A stretch of 64,000 nt of DNA from Amoebidium appalachense (GCA_963693365.1 CAVNZM010000002.1:8370001-8434000), one strand, 5' to 3'; positions 22,661-63,665 are shown, counted from the first letter of the stretch. Numbers and translations: made by a program. Notes: a model not told the origin generated them from the letters alone.

Positions 22661-25600
22661 CTATAATTTTGTAGTGATGTGTTTCTCAAGCCAATCAATA
22701 CATCTAATAAACAGGTCGTAGTTACGCGTGTTTAGTATAAAATCAAGGATGTTGTAATTTACAGGTAGGCTATCTTTCTGGGTGTCTGTTGTGAATGTGA
22801 CGTGTGTGTGTTGCGGTATTATGTGGTCTATCAAACTACATTTGGCGATACATGACCGGTTAAACTGGTGTGTGTGTGTGTTGTTTGGGCATGCAAATGA
22901 TGCCACCTTATACTTATTAGATCTCCACTGTATAGCACGTGTACAGTAAAAGCGTGGTAATTGATCAATAATACCATCAGCTAGAGAAAGACCAGTTCTA
23001 CAGGAAGGTAATATGTATTTAGGTGTTATACACTTGCGAGTGCCATATTTGGCAATATGGTTGAGGCGGTCAGTATATATAAAACGAGACATAAGGCTTA
23101 GTTTTTCAAGGTGTATGCTTTCATCGGGTCTAGTGTCGTGTGGTATCTTTTTCCATTTGTTATATTGCGTGATTATCTTGTGATTGTGTACATGTTTAAT
23201 AAGTAAGTGGCAGTCCAAAGTCACACACACACTATTGCGGGGTTTATTTGTATTTGTGCCCAGGGGAGAAGGGGAGAGAGAGGGGAGGAAAGAGGGGAGA
23301 GGTGAGGAGGGGACAGGTCGGATAGAGAAGAGAGGGTGGGAGGGCAAATACTTCTTTAAGCGGCTTATGTGCTTATTGAATTTCAGCGCGAGATAGGATA
23401 CTCTAGCAGCTATTGGGACCAGACCATATATCGAGAGCGTTACAGGCCCAGGTTTACAACAGTTGTTAGATAGAAAGGAGGCAACTTCTGCTTCAAGGAA
23501 ATTTGCCAAGGGTTTAAGCGCTCTAGTTCTCTCTTTCTTGATCCAAGCGGCGAGAAGGGGTAAACCATATTCACATGCCGGGAAGACAAAAGTGCGAATA
23601 AATGTAAGTCTAATAGAAGGATGGAGGGGTGTGTCTTTAAAAATATTAGCCGAGAAGAAAGCTAACCGCTTACGAGCCAACTCTACCCTCTTTTCGACCA
23701 TATGGGGAAACATAACACCAACAGAATCAACCGGAACACCAAGATATTTGTATTCTGGAACTATAGGTACAGGTTTAGATGATAATGTAAATGTGTGTAA
23801 ATTGTTAGCTATATCAGGTACAAGAACACCACATTTGTCTATGTTAAGGATCATAAGGTTTGCCTTGCACCACTCTGACACTACATCGAACAATCTTTGC
23901 AGGCGTCTAGGGGTACGGGCAAGGAGGGACAGATCATCAGCATAGAGAAGTGCAGGCGGAAAGTTATTAATAGGGTCATCGTTTTCGGCGTAAATCTTGA
24001 CAGCCAAATCATCTATAAATAGGTTAAACAAAAAGGGGCTAAGCAATGAACCCTGCAAGAGACCTCTAGTACGAGCAAAACCATATGAAAGATGCCCATT
24101 AACCACAGCTCTACCATAGGTTTGAGACAAGAGTGCTTCTAACAGAACACCAATGCAGTGTGGTACACCCCGTGCAGCAAGCTTTTCCCATAGGAGACCA
24201 GGGGAGACAGAATCGTAAGCAGTTTTCCAATCAATAAAGCCAACATATTGTGCACCAACTTGCATAGAATCGTGCAGTGCCATTATTTGAACATAACATG
24301 AATTGTTTTTACGAAAAGCGGATTGGCATGGGTGTATGTGAAGAATAGATTGAAACCTAGGGTGATGTGCAAATAACCTAAGTAAGCAAGCTTCAAAGAA
24401 TCTACGAACAACCTGGGTTAGTGTAATGGGGCGAAAGGATGATATGGGGCCCTCAGAGTCCTTCTTAACTATGGGGATCACTAAGGTATCTAACCAAGAT
24501 GACGGGACATGTCCACATTTAACACACCAAGAAAAGAGAGAGCTTAACATGATAGTAAGATCAGGTTTAATAGCACGATCACTTTCCTTTTGTGGGTAGG
24601 AGGGAACAAGGATTTTAAGAAACCCAGCAGGGAGTCCATCAGGTCCACAAGACTTACTAGAGCTATAACTAGATATCACAGACCATATGGCATCGGGACT
24701 GAAAAAGGGGAGGATCGATTCTATGGGGATAGATGGGTCTACAGGCCACACAATAGGTTTCTGAGCGGGGGTCCTATCTTTAAACAGTTCCGAGAAATAC
24801 TTATCAGAGTCTATGAGGGGGTCTCCAGTGGTATCACCAATAATACGAGCAGGGGGGCCAAATCGATTCATACTAGCAAGCCGGCGCAAGCTTTCCTTTT
24901 GAGACAGGGGTTCACCTAGTCTAGCGGGAGTGGTGTTTGGTAACAAGAGAGCATCGGGATATTCCTTCCTACCACCGCCAGCATAATCACCGAGATCTAT
25001 CAAATCATCAACAATAAAGTTAGTGCATGTATCTAGTACGAGATGTGAATCTGGCCTGGCTTGTGCAGATTCTAATAGGCGCATATATATAGGGTGTTTC
25101 GTAGCATAGCATACACATACATCAACTCTACCCCACTGTGACTTAAGCTGGGATAGACGGAGGCGAAAGGTGGGAGGGGGAGGGGGGAGCAGATCAAGGG
25201 AGATCTTAGGTAGGAAAAGGATAGGAGAGTGGTCAGATGACCTAGAGAGGTTAGGAGGGAGAGAGAGTTTTGACATGGTTGATGGCCAAAAGGCCACTCC
25301 CCAGTCGGTGTTGTGGGCATGGGATATTTGAGGGAACCGCAAAGTGTGACTTTGGACATACCTTGCTAAAGGGATAGCACGCTCCGGGGGCTTAGATGGG
25401 TACCCGACACTCACTTGCAGTGTGTCTGTGTGGTGGAGTCGCGTGTTAAAATCACCTAAAATAACAGTGGACATTGGTAACTGTGACAACTCGTGAGTCA
25501 ATTCGACAACCGACATAGATGGTGGGTAATATACAAAAGTAAAAACATTAGAAAGAAACTCTATAGAAACCGAGAATTCCGTTTTTGCTACCGGTTTGCA

Positions 25601-25855
25601 CTTCACTCTCACGTGTGGTGCGGCAAGTACAATAATGCCTCGGTTTTTCGCGTAACCGGGGTGTGTGGATGTGTCGACCAATGTAGAGTTGAATTTGTGG
25701 TGGTTTTTAAACTGTGTTTCGCAAATCACTGTAAACGTGTGGTTGTTTGTCTGTTGTTGTATGTAGCTGATTTTATCGTCGAGTGTCCCGGGGGGGAGGC
25801 CCTTTTGGGGGCCCAGTGTCCGAGCATTCCAGAAGAAGAAGGATAAATTAGGCAT
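22661..25855 (-). CDS. LINE ORF2: APE-type endonuclease and reverse transcriptase (copy 2)
   Basis: 1064 residues with a translation that appears identical, by eye, to the copy at 3134-6328, including the endonuclease residues (N10, E46, D135, N137, D208, H209) and the YADD catalytic motif at 638-641. It makes the nick at the target and copies the element RNA there (target-primed reverse transcription). The start codon lies inside the last codons of ORF1, so translation probably depends on termination and restart. Confidence 0.92.
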   Translation of the reverse strand: MPNLSFFFWNARTLGPQKGLPPGTLDDKISYIQQQTNNHTFTVICETQFKNHHKFNSTLVDTSTHPGYAKNRGIIVLAAPHVRVKCKPVAKTEFSVSIEFLSNVFTFVYYPPSMSVVELTHELSQLPMSTVILGDFNTRLHHTDTLQVSVGYPSKPPERAIPLARYVQSHTLRFPQISHAHNTDWGVAFWPSTMSKLSLPPNLSRSSDHSPILFLPKISLDLLPPPPPTFRLRLSQLKSQWGRVDVCVCYATKHPIYMRLLESAQARPDSHLVLDTCTNFIVDDLIDLGDYAGGGRKEYPDALLLPNTTPARLGEPLSQKESLRRLASMNRFGPPARIIGDTTGDPLIDSDKYFSELFKDRTPAQKPIVWPVDPSIPIESILPFFSPDAIWSVISSYSSSKSCGPDGLPAGFLKILVPSYPQKESDRAIKPDLTIMLSSLFSWCVKCGHVPSSWLDTLVIPIVKKDSEGPISSFRPITLTQVVRRFFEACLLRLFAHHPRFQSILHIHPCQSAFRKNNSCYVQIMALHDSMQVGAQYVGFIDWKTAYDSVSPGLLWEKLAARGVPHCIGVLLEALLSQTYGRAVVNGHLSYGFARTRGLLQGSLLSPFLFNLFIDDLAVKIYAENDDPINNFPPALLYADDLSLLARTPRRLQRLFDVVSEWCKANLMILNIDKCGVLVPDIANNLHTFTLSSKPVPIVPEYKYLGVPVDSVGVMFPHMVEKRVELARKRLAFFSANIFKDTPLHPSIRLTFIRTFVFPACEYGLPLLAAWIKKERTRALKPLANFLEAEVASFLSNNCCKPGPVTLSIYGLVPIAARVSYLALKFNKHISRLKKYLPSHPLFSIRPVPSSPLPSFLPSLSPSPLGTNTNKPRNSVCVTLDCHLLIKHVHNHKIITQYNKWKKIPHDTRPDESIHLEKLSLMSRFIYTDRLNHIAKYGTRKCITPKYILPSCRTGLSLADGIIDQLPRFYCTRAIQWRSNKYKVASFACPNNTHTHQFNRSCIAKCSLIDHIIPQHTHVTFTTDTQKDSLPVNYNILDFILNTRNYDLFIRCIDWLEKHITTKL

Positions 25856-27032
25856 CGGTTTGGTCCGACACCTGTGGGGTTGGTTCCCACTTGTCGCTTA
25901 CGGGGTCGTATGCACGACCTTCCGCCAGCGCGAACAGTTCGCAGAAGAGCTCGATTTCCATCTCGCATCGGCGTTTGCGCTCGAGCAGTTTCTCACCAGA
26001 AAACATTGGTTCCTTCGTGTCCGTGTCTATCACGCTCGTAGCATCGTTTTCCAACTTTGCGAGGAACTCTTTTGCCTTGCTGATGCGTACACGACAACGT
26101 GTGGCGCACGCATTCTTAGCAGACACTTTACGTTCTTTGTCTGCTTTCTGAATGTTTTCCGGCGCGCATGGGTCGTAGTTTGGGAGGTGGGTGAAGAAGC
26201 TTCCACACCCCTTTGTCGCGTCACGGATGAACGCACGGTTATAGTCGCCCCGTACTGCTACTTCCAGCACATCGTATCCAATGAAGGACAGACAAAGGAT
26301 GCGAGAGCACCGGAAGCCGAGAGCCTTGAAGATGGACCACATGGCCCTGTGTGGGCGTCTGCCGTGCTTGACTTTGAAATACACCCTCTCGTATTTGGGT
26401 GGGATGTTGATGTTACCGTTTGCTTGGGTGTTCCCCTTAGCCGGCGGTTTGGAAGGGGAGTTGCGGCGGTACTCGTTGCCTGCAAGAATGCTGGCATATG
26501 TTTCCTTGGCAATTTGGCGGAGCTCGGGTGTTTTACGAGAGTTCGCATATTCTAGGAACTCTGCCGGGAGCTGTGCTTCCGGTCCTGTGTTGTTTTGTGT
26601 TGGGGTGGAAATGTCTCCGTCGCGAGATGTTTGCTCATGAGTTTTGGGGTTTTGCGATCCACTAATGTTTAGCTGGGCTGTGAGTGAATCAATGGTGAGC
26701 TTGAGTTGGGTATTTTCTGTTTGGAGTTTTTCTATCATGTTCTTGAGTGGTAACAGCTCATTTAGCTGTTTCTTAACGAGGGCAAGTTCTGCCAGTACTG
26801 TATCAACCGAAAGTTTCGGCATGGTTGTTATTGTGTTTCTACGGAGTGGTGTGGTGTTATTCTGAATGGGTAGTGTATTGTAAATAGGTGTTGCGCTTAG
26901 TCTAAGGCGATGTTTTTCTGGTTGTGCATCTGTGGTAGGTGTATCTGCTGGACGTTTTAATGGTCGCACATGTGTGATGGGTGTAGATGGAACTTTGAAA
27001 GAGGTTCTGAAACGATTATAGGCATGTGCCAT
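25848..27032 (-). CDS. LINE ORF1: coiled-coil RNA-binding protein
   Basis: 394 residues, starting at an ATG at 27030-27032. The N-terminal 70 residues are basic and Thr/Pro-rich. Residues about 72-130 form a heptad-rich coiled coil (LAELALVKKQLNEL, LKNMIEKLQTENTQL), which in LINE ORF1 proteins drives trimerisation. The C-terminal half is basic (YFKVKHGRRPHR) with a fold-like stretch ALGFRCSRILCLSFIGYD and several Cys residues, then a charged helical tail. By analogy with L1-type ORF1 proteins it would coat the element RNA. The exact RNA-binding fold is not certain from sequence alone. Confidence 0.8.
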   Translation of the reverse strand: MAHAYNRFRTSFKVPSTPITHVRPLKRPADTPTTDAQPEKHRLRLSATPIYNTLPIQNNTTPLRRNTITTMPKLSVDTVLAELALVKKQLNELLPLKNMIEKLQTENTQLKLTIDSLTAQLNISGSQNPKTHEQTSRDGDISTPTQNNTGPEAQLPAEFLEYANSRKTPELRQIAKETYASILAGNEYRRNSPSKPPAKGNTQANGNINIPPKYERVYFKVKHGRRPHRAMWSIFKALGFRCSRILCLSFIGYDVLEVAVRGDYNRAFIRDATKGCGSFFTHLPNYDPCAPENIQKADKERKVSAKNACATRCRVRISKAKEFLAKLENDATSVIDTDTKEPMFSGEKLLERKRRCEMEIELFCELFALAEGRAYDPVSDKWEPTPQVSDQTDA

Positions 27033-27952
27033 GACATGGATGGGGGTGTTCCCCGGCCCTTAGGGCCACGGATGGCCTGGTTTAGGGGTGGATGCGCGAA
27101 GGATACTATTTATTAGCAGATAATAAAGAGCGACATTTGAATCGATGTGTGCGACTGAATCGATGTGTTATCCGATTTGGCACCTTTCTTTGGGATTCAC
27201 CCTAGAAGGTTAGGGGGATTTATTGTGAGCTCCACCAAAAACCATCTACAGTAGCCAAGCCATGTAAAACCTCTTCATTGGTTATCAATATATATGTTAA
27301 AACCTCTTTGATTATTTTTGGCACATATATATTGCGTTGCTGCATTTCTATACGCCATCAAAAACTCTGTTTCCGAGCCGCGCGCGCGCGTGGCGAACGT
27401 GTGACTGCCTGGCGCTGGCTCCAGATGATAAGTATCAATTTATAGTTAAAATTATACAAATGCAGTTATTGGCTTTTAGTCACAATGGGATTTCGTCGCT
27501 ATTTTTCCCGCCAAATTCTAGGGTGTGACTGAGCCATCGTTTCTTTCTTTCTTTTTTTTTTTTTTTTGCTTTATTTACGAAGCCATGCACATGCAGTTTC
27601 TGGCTCGTCTGTAGAGCACTAAATACTATCATAGCCAACGACGTGCACCAAGATCTGCAAACATCATAAATTACGACCTTTGTCTACCATTCACTCCTTT
27701 CACCATCCGTTGACCATCCTTAATCTTTAACATGCCGTGTAGGTCCCGATCTTCCATTCTGTCCTAACAGCCACCAAGCCTTGTTCAAGATTTTTCCTTG
27801 TCTTGAAATCGTGGCTATGGTACAGCCGTGCTCTGGCGGGGCAACAGCCCGTAACGCGCCAGGCCCCTTAGAAACGGTTTCGCGCTTCTGCCAACGACAT
27901 AATTATCAGATGGTGCCCACTTGCGCGACTTGGTTAAGAACGGGGAGGTGTC

Positions 27953-28001
<49 letters not shown>

Positions 28002-29099
28002 ACACATACACACACACTTGCCCTCCCCTACACACCAACAACCAAAAAAAAAAAAGAAAAAGTAGAAAAGAAGAAACCGTTACAAAAGAAACAGGCACAA
28101 TGACTCACACAAGGACTATGTTGCACACCATGTACCGGCACACATGAACTGCATGTCTTCCAGTTAAAAACCCCTCCCCCCCTCCCCCCTCCTCCTTATT
28201 TGCTTCGCCTTAAACCCCCCCCCCCCCCTCCCCCCCCCCCCCCCCGGCCCTCCTCCTCCTCCCCCATAAGAATGTTACAAAAATCAAAGCCACGCATCAA
28301 TGACGAGTCACATATTACTACTACGGATACACTGTACAGACACAGTTACTGTATTTCGGCAAATGCAACATGTAATCACAACGCCCGGCTAACAAGTGCG
28401 GGGCTGATATCGATACTATTAAAGATGCTTTTTATCTGAACAATCATTCATGTAAAATTACTAAACGTCCAATGATGCAGAAAAAACGGCCGTATCTGCA
28501 AATCACGGTCTCTATCTCCCCCCCCCCCCCCCCCCCCCCCCCCCCTTTCATGTCCCCTAAGGCTTCCTTACACGCACCGAACGAAAGAAACGATTTTTCA
28601 CGATGTATTGATTTCGATCGTGGCATCAGACAGGGCTAAGAGAATACCGAGTACAGTTGCCATAGACACAACGAGATAGCTGAAATAAATTTGGCTTGAC
28701 TAGATATCCAACGAGACCAAAATTAAAGGATTCTACCGTAAGACCGCTAAAAGCTGCCCACATGAGCTCACCTACGGGGGTCAACAACTGCCCATTTCCT
28801 AGCCAGGCGAGAGTAAATTGCATAGAAAACTGTGCCTGGTAAAAAAAACTGGTTAAATAAAATCGATACAAGCAACACTCCTATAGTATGTCGCCCACTT
28901 CAAATACTATCATACACATGCAAATCGCTCCTGGGAAACCCCCCCCCCCCCCCCCCCCTCCCCCCCCCCCCTCTCCCCCCCCCCCCCCCCCCCTCCCCCC
29001 AAACCGGCTTATTGTAGAATGGTAGCCCCCCAACTTTAGCCCCCCCCACCCAAAAAAAAAAGATACCTAAGTATCCACACCCTGCACCCCCGCCCCTCC
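27033..29099. other. Intergenic, simple repeats, no gene recognised
   Basis: Unique AT-rich DNA to about 27930, then poly(C) runs (27955-27987, 28218-28246, 28518-28545, 28940-29000) with short unique islands and a (CA)n tract near 27988-28015. No coding, RNA or promoter signal is convincing. Confidence 0.6.
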
Positions 29100-29542
29100 T
29101 CAACTCCTCACTTCCACACCTTCGCACCTCCGCAACTCCAACTACGCACCTCCCCACACATATCCCTTCCCCCCTCCTCCCCCCCCTTCCCCCCCTCCCC
29201 CCCTCCCCCCCTTAAAAAAATATAAAAAAATGAATGGTAGTATCCCACGCCTACACACCTCCGCACCTCCGCACCACACCTCCGTACCACCAGACCTCCG
29301 CACCTCCGCACCACCACACCTCCGCACCTCCGAACCCCCGTGCCTCCCGAACTCCACCTCCGCACCCTTTGTCACCCTTGTCCCCTTCCCTACCTACTCC
29401 ATCCCCCCCCCCCCCCCCCCTTCCCCCCCCCCCCCAAAAAAAAAAAAAAAAAAAAGGTGAAAGAAACCATTTTAGTTGAAAACATACTATAAAAATTCAT
29501 ACAGACTGACCGCACACAAATACAACACATGCAGCCTCAACG

Positions 29543-29582
<40 letters not shown>

Positions 29583-29759
29583 CCCTGTCGTTAATTGTAG
29601 TACTGCAAACAACCAAAAACAAAAACAAAAAAAGCTCCAACACCTCCGCACCTCCGCACCTCCACACCTCCGCAATTACGCGCCTCCACACCTCCGCACG
29701 ACACCTCCGCACGACACCTCCGCACCACCCCACCTCCGCACCTCTGCACCTCCGCACCT

Positions 29760-29760
<1 letters not shown>
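29100..29760 (+). repeat. Minisatellite of CACCTCCG-type units
   Basis: Two clusters (about 29100-29150 and 29250-29360) and a third (29636-29760) consist of imperfect 8-9 bp units such as CACCTCCG and CCTCCGCA. Poly(C) tracts and a unique 50-100 bp segment separate them. Translated frames are artefactual. Confidence 0.85.
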
Positions 29761-29847
<87 letters not shown>

Positions 29848-29901
29848 TGAGTGTGAGTGTGAGTGTGAGTGTGAGTGAGTGTGAGTGTGAGTGTGAGTGT
29901 G

Positions 29902-29959
<58 letters not shown>

Positions 29960-30068
29960 AAGGTGAGTGTGAGTGAGTGAGTGAGTGAGTGAGTGAGTGA
30001 GTGAGTGAGTGAGTGTGAGTGAGTGTGAGTGAGTGTGAGTGAGTGTGTGTGTGTGTGTGCGTGTGCGC

Positions 30069-30133
<65 letters not shown>
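29761..30133 (+). repeat. Compound (TG)n / (GTGAGT)n / (GTGA)n array
   Basis: Pure (TG)n at the start changes to GTGAGT units (about 29848-29912), back to (TG)n, then to GTGA units (about 29964-30020) and again to (TG)n up to 30131. The internal units look like a strong 5' splice-site motif repeated head to tail, but this is likely a mutational derivative of (TG)n. Confidence 0.9.
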
Positions 30134-30139
<6 letters not shown>

Positions 30140-30731
30140 GTGTGCGGGTGCGTGTGCCTGCATACGTGTGCATGCGTGCGTGTGCATATGACTAGTTGGA
30201 GCAAACTAGTTTCACGCATACACGTACACTTAAGGTTTTGCCCGCTGGTGTCCTTTGTCACTTGTCGCTTTATTTTTATTTCGTAGCTTTGGCTTTTTCA
30301 GTTCTATTGGTGGTTATGTAGCCTGTGGCTGCACGTTGCATTCTTCAATGGATCAATAAACGCGAGTCAAAAGAAAAAAAGATTTTTACACTGGTGACAG
30401 CCTCATTGCACGTGTGCGGCTGGCTTCGGGGAAAGTACAGATGTTAAAAAATCTTCTTTGTAGGCACCAATACAACAAAAGAATTACATAATGGATACCT
30501 TATACCAACAATAGCAGTTTACAAATATTAAAGCATCTGTAGTGAAATTTGAAGTGGGCTTGTAAGCTGGCAAAAATGGACTTAACAGGAAAAAACACGG
30601 TTCTCCCCCTATCTAGGGTGAATGGTCTAGAAAGCGGCCAAATCGGATAACGCATATCGATATTTCAAGTATGGCAGCGGTTCCGGTTGTGGAGGGCCTC
30701 GCGGCGTTCAAGTGCAATTGGTGTAGATCAA

Positions 30732-30788
30732 TTTTTGCGCAAAATTGGGTGGCGTTTGATTGGCCAAAACTGAGAGTTGGCGCGAAAA
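30732..30788 (+). promoter_or_regulatory. HIRA upstream region with E2F-like and CCAAT-like sites
   Basis: TTTTTGCGCAAAA (30732-30744) and TTGGCGCGAAAA (30777-30788) both resemble E2F/DP sites. An ATTGG (inverted CCAAT) lies at 30760-30764 between them. They lie about 370-430 bp before the HIRA ATG. E2F-type control fits a chromatin-assembly gene, but no transcription start is known, so this is an inference from motifs. Confidence 0.4.
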
Positions 30789-31160
30789 GGCTCACTCTGA
30801 GCCGGAGGGCGGCCTGACATGACAGCTGCAGAGAAGCTGGGAGGTGATATCGATCATGATGAGAGAACTTGTGAGTGTCTGTGCAAGCGGGTGCCACAAG
30901 TTATCCGGGAGCTACACAGGCCTTTCTTTTTTTCTTGCTCAGTAAGCCTTGATAGGCGGGATTTTCGAACGACGTAGACTCGACCTCTCGTCCTTTTCTC
31001 TCCCGGTTTCTCAATTACACAAACTCAATCCCAATACATACACGGACGGTTATTGGAAGACTTGTTTCACCTTAAATCCCTGTTTCCAAACTTCCGTGGC
31101 AGCACTATAGTTAGCGTTCAAAGACAACGGAAACAATTATTGGCTTATCTAGTCGGCAGG

Positions 31161-60311
<29,151 letters not shown>

Positions 60312-60314
<3 letters not shown>

Positions 60315-60393
60315 TTGGCTCGAGGTCACACGTAGATAGTACTGATTGGCTCAAGGTCACACGTAGATAGTACTGTTTGGCTTGAGATTATGT
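60312..60393 (+). repeat. 31-bp tandem repeat beginning at the HIRA stop codon
   Basis: Units start at 60312 and 60343 with a partial third at 60374: TGATTGGCTCGAGGTCACAC then GTAGATAGTAC. The first TGA is the HIRA stop codon, so the array forms the start of the 3' UTR. Confidence 0.9.
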
Positions 60394-60626
60394 GAATAAC
60401 TTTCGAATGCGAGGACTAATCATGTCGTAGGAATGCTATTGTATTGCAACACTGCTTTTTTTTTTCTTTTTTTGCTCTCTCTTTCTTTTTCTCTTTTTTG
60501 TGTGTGGCATGAATGTTTTATTGAGGAATTTGAAGATGTGATAGATGGAATGTGCCTGGGTGCTAGATAATTATATGCTTCTCGACAATTCCAACCCTCC
60601 TGCGCACTCCCCCCCCCCCCCCCCCC

Positions 60627-60666
<40 letters not shown>

Positions 60667-61229
60667 ACCCAAACACACACACCTATGCGCAATCACACAT
60701 CGCCACCGCACAAACAAACAGACATGTATGGCACGCACGCCCTCCCTCGTACAGGCACGTACAGAAGGGGCACACATGGCGCACCACGCCTACGTGATGA
60801 GACCAACAAAAACTTTGCATGCATGCATTTAGACAACCCTTTGCCTACATGCAACACATGCACACTGGCGCGTGAACTTACATGTCGAACACTTGCGCAC
60901 ACTGCATGCACGCGTTTGCGTCTGGTATTGCAGTACATATGGTGTAGGCGATGTGTGGTGTTGATCGGCCAACATTAGGTCTGGTGTGCACCTATTTATA
61001 TTTGATTCCGGGGTTCTAAATGCCCACCAACATAATGGTTCACAGATATATTAGACTTGTATGGATGTTGTATGGGCACATACAGTTAACAATGCCGATG
61101 TGGCTAATGGTATTGTGATAGCCGCCCATACAGTAACTTAAATTGATAATCCACACGCTGGGGGTGCATTGACTTCGTAACTGCCACTGCAACCAAGCCC
61201 TTTATGTGGCCACCTATATGCATATCCAA

Positions 61230-61273
<44 letters not shown>

Positions 61274-61301
61274 TTCTCCCCCCCTCCCCCTCTCCCTGAA
61301 G

Positions 61302-61336
<35 letters not shown>

Positions 61337-61402
61337 CACCCCCCGCCCCCCCCCTCCCCCCGCCTCCCCCGCCTCTATCAAATCACACCTCCCTAGTCTA
61401 AG

Positions 61403-61498
<96 letters not shown>

Positions 61499-61839
61499 TC
61501 TCTCTCTCTCTCTGTCTCGCTCTCTAGGTCTCTCTCCCTCTCAAATCGATCTCTCGCTCTTTCCCCCCTCCCCTCCCCCTCCCCCCTTCCAATTCCAGAT
61601 CCATCTCGCCCTCCCCTTAGAGCCTCACACATATATGTAACTATGATGAATCAAATGAAGAAATTTAGAAAAAATCGAAATTCTAGTATATTGATTCAAC
61701 AAATCCGAACAGGCCTCTGATGTCTTACATGCACTGTGGCTTCATAAAAAAAACAGCCGAAAGGGAAACTTTGGCTATAACGATTTTTTTGGGCTTGTGT
61801 TAAGTTGAGGGGGAAGGGCCCGGGCACAGGGGGAGACTC

Positions 61840-61898
<59 letters not shown>

Positions 61899-61915
61899 GG
61901 AGAAGGAGAAGGTAT

Positions 61916-61950
<35 letters not shown>

Positions 61951-62611
61951 CTATCGGGCGGCGGGTTGGGGGAGGGAAAGGGGGGGGGAGGGGGGACGAC
62001 GAGAAAGAGAGGGTGTGAGGGAAGGAAAGTCTTGAGGAGGGGGGGGCGGGGTTGGAAGCCTTCGTGTACGTATATCACGCAGTCTGGCATGATAAAGCGT
62101 GATGCTATGCATAAGTGCATGAAGATACCAACGTGATGATGTGCACACAAAAATGTACCACACAGGTACTCAGTAGTACGGTGACGGAACAGCTAGAATA
62201 CAGTGTAACTTTTTGGCACGCTCTTTGTGCTCAACACGTGCACACACAGGCAAGCACAAGAACACAAACACACCGTGACGCACGCACATGCACACCCACA
62301 CCTTTTGCAAGCGAATTACCAGAAAGAAAAATCATACGTCACAACTCTAATTTCATCGGGCGTAATGTTCTTGTCACATGATAAACAGGCTGCCTCAGAT
62401 AATCATATGGAAGTTCAACTTCAAAATTTATTGATTTCAGGCATTTGACATATTACTAGTGACTTCGCAATATGGATTTCTTCGAAAATGTATCAAGTTA
62501 CTACGGGATATTCAAGGTGCAAGTAATGTAGTGAATTATCAAACCTGAAAGCATACTTCAAGAGAAACTGTTGACAGCTCATTGGAATCGTTACTTCATG
62601 TGAGAAAATAA
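60394..62611. other. Intergenic and simple repeats, no gene recognised
   Basis: HIRA's 3' UTR presumably ends early here, although no AATAAA is evident. Poly(C) and (CA)n lie at 60610-60664, poly(C) and (CT)n at 61231-61520, poly(G) at 61842-61898 and 61917-61950. Unique islands at about 60670-61200 and 62050-62610 show no gene. Confidence 0.6.
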
Positions 62612-62614
62612 CAG

Positions 62615-63224
62615 GCCCTTAGGAAGCTAGTATTGGACAACACCCCACTCTCAAACGACCCACACTGTGGCTTTCTTGCACACTGCAACACACTCGAAGA
62701 TTTAATCATTACCGATGCTCCCGATACCTACGTGCACCGTATGCGCCCACCCACCTCTCTCGTCCGCATTGAGTTGTCTAATGTTGGCGGTACCACCCTC
62801 TTCCCACTCAACAACCCCATGCTGCGTAGCCTTCGCATTCAGATGTGCCAGTCACTTCGTTCACTCGGTAGTGTGCCAGCCACCGCCGAATCACTGACAC
62901 ACATGGATGTGCGGTATTGCAACGCATTGAAGGACATTAGCGTTCTGACACCGTGAAATACCCACCATCCAATCGCTGACAATCGTCAATATGTTTGGAA
63001 TCCGCACGCTGAAAGGTTTTAGAGGTCACGAAAGCCTGTGCGAGGTGTCGATCAATTCACCCTTCACCGATATATCGGCCCTTGCCTTGTGCCCTAAAAT
63101 CGGAGTTGAGTCGGTTAGGGTGCATGGCAGTAACCACCAATCCAATTCATCCGATTTTTTGAGCGAGCAAGAGAGACGCATTGCTGACTTGCAGCAGGCA
63201 ATATGGAGGAGGATGCTCCGTTAA
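62615..63224 (+). pseudogene. Leucine-rich-repeat protein fragment, frameshifted
   Basis: From 62615 (after AATAACAG, a possible 3' splice site) one frame encodes leucine-rich repeats of about 22-25 residues: LRKLVLDN, LEDLIITDA, LVRIELSNVGG, LRSLRIQMCQSL, LTHMDVRYCNALKDISVL. It stops at about 62955. The repeats continue without a gap in another frame (IPTIQSLTIVNMFGIRTL, LCEVSINSPFTDISALALC) and end at TAA (63222-63224). A one-base indel near 62950 explains this better than an intron, since no LRR residues are missing. It is either a pseudogene or a sequencing error in a real exon. The 5' part of the gene is not seen. Confidence 0.7.
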
Positions 63225-63504
63225 TAGGTACACCCCCCCACCCCTCCCCCCGCCCTTCCGGCCCACTTCCAATTTGTGATTGTGCCCCCCCCTCCTCCCC
63301 CTCCCCCCCCCCTCCCCCCCCCCCCCCCCCCCCCACCCCCTCCTCCCTCTCCCGTTCCAACTTGTTAATGTGTGCCCCCCCCCGCCCTCCCCCCCCCCCC
63401 CCCCCCCCCCCCCTTCTCCCTTCCAACTTGTTAATGTGTACTTAGTACTCTATGGCACATTCACACCCCTCGACTTGGGCTCCCAACACACACACGCGCA
63501 CACA

Positions 63505-63581
<77 letters not shown>

Positions 63582-63633
63582 CCATCACACGCAGGACAAC
63601 ACACACGCACATCTTTCTCACACTTCCCCCCCC

Positions 63634-63665
<32 letters not shown>

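Larger units (their letters stand above)
22328..27032 (-). mobile_element. LINE copy 2, longer copy, inverted relative to copy 1
   Basis: Read on the minus strand, this has a complete ORF1, ORF2 with an 8-nt overlap, a (TG/CA)n tract at about 22589-22650, a T-run (22524-22551, the A-tract of the element) and the same 3' tail as copy 1, starting exactly at 22328. The 5' UTR probably extends past 27032, where a GGCCCTTAGGGCC inverted repeat lies at about 27055-27067, but its limit cannot be fixed without a third copy. Both proteins are open, so this is the likelier source-type copy. Confidence 0.88.

Noticed and set aside
29100-29760. Regularly repeated CCTCCGCA units considered as a CRISPR-like array
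   Set aside because: Units are contiguous 8-9 bp without spacers, in a eukaryotic context; it is a minisatellite.
30613-30897. 94-residue minus-strand frame upstream of HIRA
   Set aside because: No recognisable family; overlaps the putative HIRA promoter and looks fortuitous.
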